DNA of 64,000 nucleotides from Candidatus Acutalibacter stercorigallinarum. Lineage in GTDB: Bacteria; Bacillota; Clostridia; Oscillospirales; Acutalibacteraceae. The notes beneath the pieces are model-generated. The model had not been told where the DNA came from. It saw only the letters and a list, made by a program, of their open reading frames with translations, and did not search any database. Made by a program: the position numbers and the translations under genes. Location of the stretch: positions 1 through 64,000 of the forward strand of contig DXIW01000060.1 in NCBI GenBank assembly GCA_019112625.1. Reading direction: 5' to 3'. This document shows positions 14,487 to 21,906 of the stretch, one piece after another (position 1 is the stretch's first letter; each line of letters starts with the position of its first letter).

Positions 14487-15536
14487 ATGAAAGAGCGGGA
14501 AGAGGCGTGGAAAGTCACCAGCCATGCCAGCTTTTGGGACGAACACAGCCGGGAACGGCCGGGCGTGCCGCTGCCCTTTTCCGGGGAGTTTTGCTGGGCC
14601 GGCTCCCACTGGGTGGTGCCGGGGGTGTACTCCACCGGCAAGGCACTGGTGGTGGATTTCTGCCGCCAGGTGGACCCGGAGGCCATGAAGCGCTTCCTCA
14701 GGCAGTGGGGGTGGACCGAGGAAGCCGGGGTGGACCAGTCCCGGGACTTCACCCCGGAGGAGGCCGCCCGCATCGAGGCGGAGAGCCCCATGTCCTTCGA
14801 GTTCCGGGCCGAGGCCCTGGTGAACGGGAAGGCCTTCCCCCTGCGGCGCAGTTCTGCCGTGGGGTACCTGCCCTTCCCCTATAGCGGGGACGAGATGGGC
14901 CGCCGGGCGGCGGAGCACTACGGCCTGGACCTTTCCCAGGGCTGGCACATCTTCCGCTGCGGGTTTCCCTGGCCCCGCAGGCGGCAGGTGGATTCCCTGT
15001 CCCTGGTGCTGAAAGGCCGGAAGAAGCAACTGCCCGGCCAGCCCTTTTCCGTGAAGGCCGGGGAACGGGTGGAGCTCCCCGACCCGGCAACGGGGGACAG
15101 GGTGTGCCTCACCGCCCTGGCGCTGGAGCGGCTCGGCCTGGACACCCCCGCCCTGGAGGGCTGGGAGCTGCCCCCTTACGTGTGGCGGCTCACCTATGCC
15201 CTGGAGCCGGAGCGGCCAGGCCTCACCTTGCGGGACATGGCCCCCGGCGACCCTCCCCGGCCGCGGCCCCCGGCGGGAAGTAGTTGTGCGACTATCGGCG
15301 GGGCGGACGGCCCTGCGGCCACTTTCGCCGCGGCAGGGCCGGGGGCGGCTTCCATCGGCATCATCGGCGGGGCAGATGGCCCCACCGCCATCCTGGTGCG
15401 GGAGGACCCCCGGCCCCAGGGGCACAGCGCATTGTCCGCCCCCCGCTTCGCACCGGCGGAGACCGTCACCTGGCTGCCGGTGTTTCCCCAGCCCGGGGCG
15501 GCAGACCTCACCGTGGAGCTGCGGAGAACAGAGTGA
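14487..15536 (+). CDS. Hypothetical protein with two GGADGP motifs
   Basis: A 349-residue protein without signal peptide or clear membrane helices; the family is not recognised. Near the C-terminus two related motifs occur: TIGGADGPAATF (residues 269-280) and SIGIIGGADGPTAILV (289-304). The second closely matches a conserved segment of the beta subunit of sodium-pumping decarboxylases (OadB family), but the rest of this protein has no resemblance to that membrane protein. The N-terminal part contains YLPFPYSGDEMG and a WELPPYVWRLTY stretch. It has its own promoter and a GGGGGAG site. Role unknown. Confidence 0.7.
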   Translation: MKEREEAWKVTSHASFWDEHSRERPGVPLPFSGEFCWAGSHWVVPGVYSTGKALVVDFCRQVDPEAMKRFLRQWGWTEEAGVDQSRDFTPEEAARIEAESPMSFEFRAEALVNGKAFPLRRSSAVGYLPFPYSGDEMGRRAAEHYGLDLSQGWHIFRCGFPWPRRRQVDSLSLVLKGRKKQLPGQPFSVKAGERVELPDPATGDRVCLTALALERLGLDTPALEGWELPPYVWRLTYALEPERPGLTLRDMAPGDPPRPRPPAGSSCATIGGADGPAATFAAAGPGAASIGIIGGADGPTAILVREDPRPQGHSALSAPRFAPAETVTWLPVFPQPGAADLTVELRRTE

Positions 15537-15853
15537 CCCCCGGGTTGAGACAAGCTAAAAATCACGGGGTGGGAGCCAGCAGTAAAAAACCTTCCGACCC
15601 GGCGCTGCTGTTTCCTATCTCACCTGTCATCCCGGCCGTTGGGTGACACCCCGCCGGGCCGAAATGCCCTTTCCCTCAAGAGGCTAGGCCGACTGTGAGT
15701 GCGAAAGTGGTTGCCTTTCTCCAACTTGAAAGGAAGAAGGCTGTTACGAGGCGACATCTTGCCTCTCGCACACGACCCCGATCGCTGCCAATGAAAAGTT
15801 CTCTGCTTCTCTCTTTCAAGAGAGAAGAGAACGCCCGGCAGGGCGAAAGGAAA

Positions 15854-15886
15854 GAGCCACCCGTTTGGGTGGCTCCTTTTCTTTTG
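15854..15886. terminator. Bidirectional terminator
   Basis: A perfect 9-bp stem GAGCCACCC/GGGTGGCTC with loop GTTT, followed on the plus strand by CTTTTCTTTTG and on the minus strand by TTTCCTTT. It lies 9 bp beyond the stop of the epimerase gene. The gap 15537-15853 has no convincing gene; it holds a short hairpin in CTCTTTCAAGAGAG and otherwise nothing clear. Confidence 0.75.
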
Positions 15887-15894
15887 TCTTGTCT

Positions 15895-16782
15895 TTACTT
15901 GATGTTGGCCTTCAGCCAGGCGCAGTCCTCTTTCAGGCAGGTGTCGTGGTCGGTATAGAAATTCTCCCGCTCCACCACCCAGAAGGCCTCGAAGTCCTGC
16001 TCGTCCAGGGCGTTCTTGATCTCCTGGTAGTCCAGGTTGGACTCGGGCGCCCCCAGCTTGCACTGCACCTCAAAGCGCTTTTTGCCCTCGGGGCTGCTGC
16101 TCATGGCGTTGAAGTTGTCCAAAATCTTCTGGCGCTCCTCCAGGGGCAGCTCCTTCACATGGGCGAAGGGTCCCGCGTCGTCTTTCACCTCTTTGGCGGA
16201 GGCGGGCTTGGGCCCGGGGCCCTGCACCCGGCAGTTCTCCTTTACGTGGATGGCCAGAATCCGGTTTTTATACTTGCGGATGAAGGAGGGCGGGTAGGTG
16301 CCGGCGTTCATGGCCCAGCCGCAGTCCAGCTGCAGGTAGCACTTGCTGGAATTCTCCATCACGTGGGCCAAAAGGGGCAGGCCCTGGTCCATGTAAAACT
16401 CCTTGCTGTGGTTGTGGTACCCCACCTTGATGCCGTAGGGCTCGGCCATGGCGGCCATCTCGTCCAGCTCCTTGGCCAGGGCGATGGCCTCCTCTTTGTC
16501 GCAGAATTCCGTGCCTGCCCAGATGACGGCCTTGCCCCCCAGGGCGGCCATCTTCCTCACGATGTCCTCGGTGGGCTTGGCGTGGATGGAGACGATCTCC
16601 AGGCCGGTCTCCGCCGCCCATTTCTTGATGTCCTCCACGTCGTTGTCCAGGTCTACGGGCAGCAGCTCCACCCCGTCGTAGCCCAGGGACTTGATGGTCT
16701 GGAATTTCTCCAGCAGGGTGGGCCCCAGGCCCAGATAGCTGGCGATGCCGCCGAAGGAATAGGTGCCGATGTTCACTTTCAT
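15895..16782 (-). CDS. Sugar phosphate isomerase/epimerase (xylose isomerase-like TIM barrel)
   Basis: A 295-residue AP-endonuclease-2/xylose-isomerase-like TIM barrel. Metal-ligand positions are visible in GVELLPVD, VGYHNHSKEF, LQLDCGWAMN and AIHVKEN, ending with FWVVERENF. Members isomerise or epimerise sugars and inosose-type ketoses and often accompany Gfo/Idh/MocA oxidoreductases, as one does 2.5 kb away. AGGAGG lies 7 bp upstream of the ATG. A strong promoter with an embedded palindrome lies 36 bp upstream. Substrate unknown. Confidence 0.85.
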   Translation of the reverse strand: MKVNIGTYSFGGIASYLGLGPTLLEKFQTIKSLGYDGVELLPVDLDNDVEDIKKWAAETGLEIVSIHAKPTEDIVRKMAALGGKAVIWAGTEFCDKEEAIALAKELDEMAAMAEPYGIKVGYHNHSKEFYMDQGLPLLAHVMENSSKCYLQLDCGWAMNAGTYPPSFIRKYKNRILAIHVKENCRVQGPGPKPASAKEVKDDAGPFAHVKELPLEERQKILDNFNAMSSSPEGKKRFEVQCKLGAPESNLDYQEIKNALDEQDFEAFWVVERENFYTDHDTCLKEDCAWLKANIK

Positions 16783-16817
16783 ACGCGGTCCTCCTAGCAA
16801 GATGGGTTTCTACAAAA

Positions 16818-16846
16818 ACGATACCATACCAGCGGCCTGGTGTCAA
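16818..16846 (-). promoter_or_regulatory. Promoter with palindrome inside the spacer
   Basis: TTGACA (consensus), a 17-bp spacer and TATCGT on the minus strand. The spacer holds a palindrome ACCAG-n4-CTGGT (16828-16841) that touches the -35 box. A protein bound there would block RNA polymerase, so repression is likely. The repressor is not identifiable. Confidence 0.7.
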
Positions 16847-16977
16847 TTCATAAAAAATACGTAATTCAACTTTATCTATTGTGATTTTTGCCCGCCAAGC
16901 GTCTTTTCCCGGCGAAAATGGCATAAACGGCTTCCAGGCAGCCACACTAGCGTTACAGCGTGGAGGGAGGCATCGTC

Positions 16978-18213
16978 ATGGAGGAAAAACAGGTGCTCCT
17001 CGTCACCACCACCGGGGACTTCCTCTTGAAATTCCAGCGGGAAGAGGTGAAGCTTCTGCAGCGCATGGGGTACCTGGTCCACTACGCCGCCAACTTTCAC
17101 GAGCCCCCCTACGTCCAGGACCGGGCGGCCATCGAGGCCCTGGGGGTGAAAACCCACCAGATCCCCATCGCCCGGTCGCCCTTTTTGTTTCGGGACAACC
17201 TCCGGGCCCTGGAGGGGCTTCTGGACCTGCTGGACCGGTACCCCATCGGGGCGCTGCACTGCCACACCCCGGTGGGGGGCGTGCTGGGGCGGCTGGCGGG
17301 CAGGCTGTACCAGAAGCGGAAGGTGGTGGTGCTCTACACCGCCCACGGGTTCCACTTCTACCGGGGGGCACCGCTGAAAAACTGGCTGGCCTACTACCCC
17401 GTGGAGCGCTGGCTGGCCCGCTATACCGACCTGCTGGCCGTCATCAACCAGGAGGACTACCGGGCCGCCCGGCACTTCCGGCTGAAGCCCGGGGGCAGCC
17501 TGTGGCGGCTGCCCGGGGTGGGCCTGGACCGGGGGAAATTCCATCCCCCCAGCCCGGAAAAGCGGCGGAAACTCCGCCGGGAGCTGGGCATCGGGGAGGA
17601 GGAGTTTTTCCTGGTGTCCGCCGGGGAGCTCAACGAGAACAAGAATCATCAGGTGATTTTGAAGGCCATGGCCCTGCTGCGGGACCGAGACCCATCCCGG
17701 CCCCTGCCCCGGTACGCCATCTGCGGGGAGGGTTTTGCCCGGCCCCGGCTGGAGGAGGCCATCCGCCGGCTGGGGCTGGAGGGCCGGGCGGAGCTGTGGG
17801 GCCACCGCCGGGACATGCCCCGGCTGCTGGCCTGCGCCGACGCCACCGCCTTCCCCTCCCGGCGGGAGGGGCTGGGCATGGCGGGGGTGGAGTCCCTGGC
17901 CATGGGGGTGCCGGTGTTGGCCGCGGACAACCGGGGCACCCGGGAGTACATGGAGCAGGGGGTCAACGGCTTCCTCTGCCCCTGGGACGATCCGGAGGCC
18001 TTCGCCGCGGGCATGGCGGCCCTGCGGGGGCTGGGCCCGGGGGAGCGGGAGGCCATGGCCCGGCGGTGCGTGGACGCCGCCCGGCCCTTCGACAAGAAGT
18101 ACGCTGCCGCGGTGATGGCCCGGGCCTACCGGGAGATGGACCGGAAAGTGAGGGAGAGGCGCTATGGACAACCAAGTTCGGATCAGCGTGGCCATGGGGG
18201 TGTACCGGCCTAG
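16978..18213 (+). CDS. GT4-family glycosyltransferase
   Basis: A 411-residue GT-B glycosyltransferase, first gene of the surface-polysaccharide operon. The N-terminal acceptor domain contains ALHCHTPVGGVLGRL and LYTAHGFHFYRG, typical of GT4 enzymes of the EpsD/capsular type. The C-terminal donor domain contains VSAGELNENKNHQ and the sugar-nucleotide E-X7-E motif in SRREGLGMAGVESLAMG. It probably adds an early sugar to a lipid-linked intermediate at the inner membrane face. GGAGG lies 8 bp before the ATG. Its 3' end overlaps the next gene by 50 bp. Confidence 0.9.
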   Translation: MEEKQVLLVTTTGDFLLKFQREEVKLLQRMGYLVHYAANFHEPPYVQDRAAIEALGVKTHQIPIARSPFLFRDNLRALEGLLDLLDRYPIGALHCHTPVGGVLGRLAGRLYQKRKVVVLYTAHGFHFYRGAPLKNWLAYYPVERWLARYTDLLAVINQEDYRAARHFRLKPGGSLWRLPGVGLDRGKFHPPSPEKRRKLRRELGIGEEEFFLVSAGELNENKNHQVILKAMALLRDRDPSRPLPRYAICGEGFARPRLEEAIRRLGLEGRAELWGHRRDMPRLLACADATAFPSRREGLGMAGVESLAMGVPVLAADNRGTREYMEQGVNGFLCPWDDPEAFAAGMAALRGLGPGEREAMARRCVDAARPFDKKYAAAVMARAYREMDRKVRERRYGQPSSDQRGHGGVPA

Positions 18214-18985
18214 GGACTTTTCCCGGCTGTACCAGGCGGTGGAATCCCTCATGGCCCAGACCTTCCCCCACTGGGAGCTGCTCCTCTACGACGACGGCTC
18301 CCCCTCGCCCTACAGCGGGGCCATCCGCCGGGCCGCGGGGCTGGACCCCCGCGTCCGGTACCTCCGGGGGGAGGAGAACCGGGGCCTGGCCTTCGCCCTC
18401 AACCAGTGCCTGGCCCACAGCCAGGGGGAGTACCTGGCCCGGCTGGATGACGACGACGCCTGCGCCCCCCGGCGGCTGGAAAAGCAGCTGGCCTTCCTGG
18501 AGGCCCACCCCCAGTACCAGTGGGTGGGCTCCAACGCGGAGCTGATGGACGCCGGGGGCGTGTGGGGCTTGCAGAAGATGCCGGAGATCCCCGAAAAGCG
18601 GGATTTCCTGTTCAACTCCCCCTACCTGCACCCCACGGTGCTCTTCCGCCGGGAGGCCCTGGCCCAAGCCGGGGGGTACGACCCCAGCCCCCGGTACCGG
18701 CTGTGCGAGGACTACGAGCTGTTTTTCCGGCTGCACCAGCGGGGAATGCGGGGGTATAACCTCCAGGAGCCCCTGCTGCGGTACTGGGAGGACTACGGCT
18801 CCCAGCGCAGGCGCACCTACCGCCGCCGCCTGCGGGAGCTGCGGCTGCGGTACCGGGGCTTCCGCCAGCTGGGCATCCTGGGCCCGGGGACGTTCTGCTA
18901 TGTGCTCAAACCCCTGGCGGTGGGGGCGGTGCCGGCCCCGGTGCACCACACGGTGCGCCGGTGGCAGAAGGGAGGCCTGCTATGA
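18164..18985 (+). CDS. GT2-family glycosyltransferase
   Basis: A 273-residue GT-A glycosyltransferase. ISVAMGVYRP opens the nucleotide-binding fold, YDDGSPSP gives the first aspartates, and ARLDDDDACAPRRL carries the DXD metal site. NSPYLHPTVLFRREAL and LCEDYELFFRL are the acceptor-side motifs of the family. The C-terminus is basic without an obvious membrane helix. It overlaps the GT4 gene by 50 bp and the next gene by 4 bp, indicating coupled translation in the operon. Donor and acceptor are unknown. Confidence 0.9.
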   Translation: MDNQVRISVAMGVYRPRDFSRLYQAVESLMAQTFPHWELLLYDDGSPSPYSGAIRRAAGLDPRVRYLRGEENRGLAFALNQCLAHSQGEYLARLDDDDACAPRRLEKQLAFLEAHPQYQWVGSNAELMDAGGVWGLQKMPEIPEKRDFLFNSPYLHPTVLFRREALAQAGGYDPSPRYRLCEDYELFFRLHQRGMRGYNLQEPLLRYWEDYGSQRRRTYRRRLRELRLRYRGFRQLGILGPGTFCYVLKPLAVGAVPAPVHHTVRRWQKGGLL

Positions 18986-20328
18986 CGCGGCCCTACGGGG
19001 AACGCCTGGCCCAGTACCGCTCCTTGCTGGGGGAGGACCCGGCGCTGGCCCCCCTTTCGCCCAGCCTGGCCCCCGGCGACCCTGCCGGGGCGGTGGCCGG
19101 CCTGGTGCTGGCCCCGGCCCTGGGCGGGTTCACCCAGTGGCTGCTGGCCTGGGCAAAGGGGAGGGGCATCAAGCGCCTCTACTTCCTGGCCCGGGACGGG
19201 TATTGCTTTCTCCGGGCGGCCAGGTCCCTCTCCGACGCCTTGGGCCTGGGGCTGGACTGCCGGTACCTCTGCTGCTCCCGCCAGGCCCTGCGGCTGCCCC
19301 TGTTCCACCTGGACCCCCAGCAGGGGCTGGACGCCCTCTGCCGCAACAGCATGGACCTTACCCTGGATAGGCTCCTGGCCCGGGCGGGCCTGGCCCCAGG
19401 GGAGCGGCAGGCGTGGGGGAAAGCCCTGGCCCTGCCCTTCGGCCTTGGGGAGCGCCTGCCCCGCACCGCCCTGCCCCAGGTGCGCCGGGCCCTGGAACGC
19501 ACCCCCGCCCTCCTCCGCCTGCTGGAAGAGCGCTCAAAAGCGGCGCTGCCCGGCCTGGCCGGGTATCTGAGGCAGGAGGGCCTGCTGGAGGACGTGCCCT
19601 GCGCCCTGGTGGACAGCGGCTGGCTGGGCTCCCTGCAGCAGGGGCTCCAGACGGCCCTGTCCCTGCTGGGCCGCCCCGTCCCTCTGGAGGGCTGCTACTT
19701 CGGGCTGTACCAGGTGCCAAAGGAGATGGACCGGGCCCGCTATCACAGCTACCTCTTCGCCCCGGAGGGTCCCCTGGGGGCCAAGGTCCGCTTCAACAAC
19801 TGCGTATTCGAGGCGGTGTTCACCGCCCCCCACGGCATGACCTTGGGCTACCGCCGGGCCGGGGACCGCTGGCTCCCGGTGCTGGGGGAGGGCGGGGGCC
19901 ATCCCCTGCTGGGGAAGCTGCTGCCCTTCTTCGACCAGTACCTGGCCGGATTGGCCGCCCTCTGCCGGGAACAGGGCCTGGCGGCGGGGCTTACCCAGCG
20001 CCGGGAGGCGGTAAAGAAGCTGCTGGGGGCCTTTTTCACCGCACCCTGGCCCCAGGAGGCGGAGCTCTTCGGCAGCCTGCCCTTTTCCGATGAGGCCGCG
20101 GAAGAAAAGCCCACCCCCCTGGCGGCGCCCCTCACCGACCGGGAGCTGGCGCGCAGCCACGGCCCCGCCCGGCTGCTGGCCCAGGCCGGGCTGTGCCGCC
20201 CCTGCCGGGAGAGCGCCTGGCCCCAGGCCAGCGCCGTGCTGTACAGCGCCCATCCCCGGCGGCGGCTGGGGGAGCAGGCCCTGTACCAGATTCTGCGCTG
20301 CGTAAAACAACAGGCGCACCACACCTGA
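18982..20328 (+). CDS. Stand-alone RDG/VDxGWxGS-domain protein (COG5610 C-half-like)
   Basis: A 448-residue soluble protein without an assigned function. It shares two motifs and their spacing with the C-terminal half of the HAD protein encoded 3 kb downstream: LYFLARDGYCFLR (RDG at 71-73) against LLFLSRDGAVLLR, and VDSGWLGS (210-217) against VDIGWAGS. It lacks the N-terminal HAD phosphatase domain. The acidic and glycine residues in the motifs suggest an enzyme active site. GGGAGG lies 6 bp before the ATG, and the start overlaps the previous stop by 4 bp. A role in polysaccharide assembly is inferred from the operon only. Confidence 0.75.
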   Translation: MTRPYGERLAQYRSLLGEDPALAPLSPSLAPGDPAGAVAGLVLAPALGGFTQWLLAWAKGRGIKRLYFLARDGYCFLRAARSLSDALGLGLDCRYLCCSRQALRLPLFHLDPQQGLDALCRNSMDLTLDRLLARAGLAPGERQAWGKALALPFGLGERLPRTALPQVRRALERTPALLRLLEERSKAALPGLAGYLRQEGLLEDVPCALVDSGWLGSLQQGLQTALSLLGRPVPLEGCYFGLYQVPKEMDRARYHSYLFAPEGPLGAKVRFNNCVFEAVFTAPHGMTLGYRRAGDRWLPVLGEGGGHPLLGKLLPFFDQYLAGLAALCREQGLAAGLTQRREAVKKLLGAFFTAPWPQEAELFGSLPFSDEAAEEKPTPLAAPLTDRELARSHGPARLLAQAGLCRPCRESAWPQASAVLYSAHPRRRLGEQALYQILRCVKQQAHHT

Positions 20329-20345
20329 GAGAGGAGGAGACCACC

Positions 20346-21122
20346 ATGGAGGAGAGACGCCAGCGGCTGCGGCAGCGGCTGTTCCTGCTGGGGCAGCTCA
20401 CCGGGCGGGAGCTGAAGCGGAAATACGCCCGCTCCCTGCTGGGGGTGCTGTGGAGCGTATTGAACCCCCTGCTGTCCATGGCGGTGCTGTCCCTCATCTT
20501 CTCCCGGATGTTTATGCGCAGCATTGAGAACTACCCCATCTACTACCTCACCGGCACCCTGCTGTGGCAGGCCTTTGCCGGGGCCACCACCGCCTCGGTG
20601 ACCACCCTGGCGGACAACCGCCCCCTGCTGCTGAAGGTGAAATTCCCCATGGAGCTGTTCCTCCTCACCCGGGGATGCGCGGCCCTCATCAACCTGGGGT
20701 ATTCCCTCATCGCCTACGGGGTGCTGCTGGCGGTGTTCCGCGTCCCCCTGGGGTGGGCGGTGCTCACCATTTTCCCGGTGGTGCTGTTCTTATTCCTGTT
20801 CTCCCTGGGGGTGTCCTTCCTGCTGGCGGCGGCCTACGTGTTTTTCGGGGATGTGAAGCACCTCTACTCCGTGGCCCTCACCCTGTGGATGTACTGCTCC
20901 GCCATCTTCTACCCGGTGGAGCAGCTCTCCGGCCCCATGCGCCGGGTGGTGGAGGCAAACCCCCTCTACCTGTTCATCGCCTGCCTGCGGGGGGCGGTGC
21001 TGGAGCAGCGCTTCCCCAGCCCTGCTGCCCTCTTGGCCATGGCGGCCTGGGGGGTGGGCATGTACGCCCTGGGGGCATGGGTGTTCCGGGCCCTGCGGGA
21101 AAAAATCTACCAACGGCTGTAA
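20346..21122 (+). CDS. ABC-2 polysaccharide exporter permease (Wzm/TagG-like)
   Basis: A 258-residue integral membrane protein with six predicted helices. The amphipathic N-terminus REIKxKYxxSLLG is represented by GRELKRKYARSLLGVLWSVLNPL, the hallmark of polysaccharide and teichoic-acid ABC-2 permeases. YFYPVE-like AIFYPVEQL and NPLYLFIACLR near the C-terminus also match the family. With the adjacent ATPase it should flip or export the lipid-linked polymer. AGGAGGAG lies upstream of the ATG, and the ATPase gene starts 13 bp downstream. Confidence 0.9.
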   Translation: MEERRQRLRQRLFLLGQLTGRELKRKYARSLLGVLWSVLNPLLSMAVLSLIFSRMFMRSIENYPIYYLTGTLLWQAFAGATTASVTTLADNRPLLLKVKFPMELFLLTRGCAALINLGYSLIAYGVLLAVFRVPLGWAVLTIFPVVLFLFLFSLGVSFLLAAAYVFFGDVKHLYSVALTLWMYCSAIFYPVEQLSGPMRRVVEANPLYLFIACLRGAVLEQRFPSPAALLAMAAWGVGMYALGAWVFRALREKIYQRL

Positions 21123-21135
21123 AGGAGGCGGCGCT

Positions 21136-21906
21136 ATGGGCGGCGAGACAGGCATCCGGGTGGAGGAGGTGACCATGGAATTCCGCCGGGCCGGGGAGGA
21201 GCCGGGGAGTTTGAAGGAACTGCTGGTCTCCGGCTGGAGAAAGCGGCGGCCCCAGACCTTCCGGGCCCTGAACCAGGTGAGCTTCACCGTGGAGCCCGGG
21301 GAGGTGATGGGCATCGTGGGGGCCAACGGCTCGGGGAAGAGCACCCTTCTAAAGCTCATCGCCGGGGTGCTGGCCCCCACAGCGGGCCGGGTGGTGGTGG
21401 ACCACAGCCGGGTGCAGCTCCTCACCCTGGGCACCGGGTTCGACCCGGAGCTCACCGGCCGGGAAAACCTGTACCTGGGCGGGGCGATTTTAGGCTACAC
21501 CAAGGAGCACATCGACAGGAAATACCGGGAGATCGTGGCCTTCGCGGAGCTGGAGGGCTTTCTGGAGGAAAAGGTGCGCAGCTATTCCTCGGGCATGGTG
21601 TCCCGGCTGGGGTTTGCCCTGGCCACCGCCCGGGACGCCCCGGAAATTCTGATTTTGGACGAGGTCCTCAGCGTGGGGGACATGTTCTTCCGGGAGAAGA
21701 GCGAGGCCCGCATCCAAGAGATGATCCACGGGGGCTCCACGGTGCTGCTGGTGTCCCACGCCCCGGGGGTCATCCGGAAAAACTGCACCCGGGCCCTGTG
21801 GCTGGACCGGGGACGGCTGCGAAAACTGGGCAGCCCGGAGGAGGTGTGCGCCGCCTATGAACAGCAAGGCCGCGGAAAAAGTAAAGACCTGGCTCCTGGG
21901 CGGTGA
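21136..21906 (+). CDS. ABC polysaccharide exporter ATPase (Wzt/TagH-like)
   Basis: A 256-residue ATP-binding subunit. Walker A is GANGSGKST near residues 67-75, the signature motif is the degenerate SYSSGMVSRLGFA seen in TagH/Wzt proteins, Walker B is ILILDEVLSVGD, and the switch histidine is in LLVSHAPG. The N-terminal stretch VEEVTMEFRRAGE is family-typical. It lacks the C-terminal carbohydrate-binding domain found in some Wzt proteins, so export is probably not coupled to end-capping. It overlaps the next gene by 50 bp. Confidence 0.9.
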   Translation: MGGETGIRVEEVTMEFRRAGEEPGSLKELLVSGWRKRRPQTFRALNQVSFTVEPGEVMGIVGANGSGKSTLLKLIAGVLAPTAGRVVVDHSRVQLLTLGTGFDPELTGRENLYLGGAILGYTKEHIDRKYREIVAFAELEGFLEEKVRSYSSGMVSRLGFALATARDAPEILILDEVLSVGDMFFREKSEARIQEMIHGGSTVLLVSHAPGVIRKNCTRALWLDRGRLRKLGSPEEVCAAYEQQGRGKSKDLAPGR

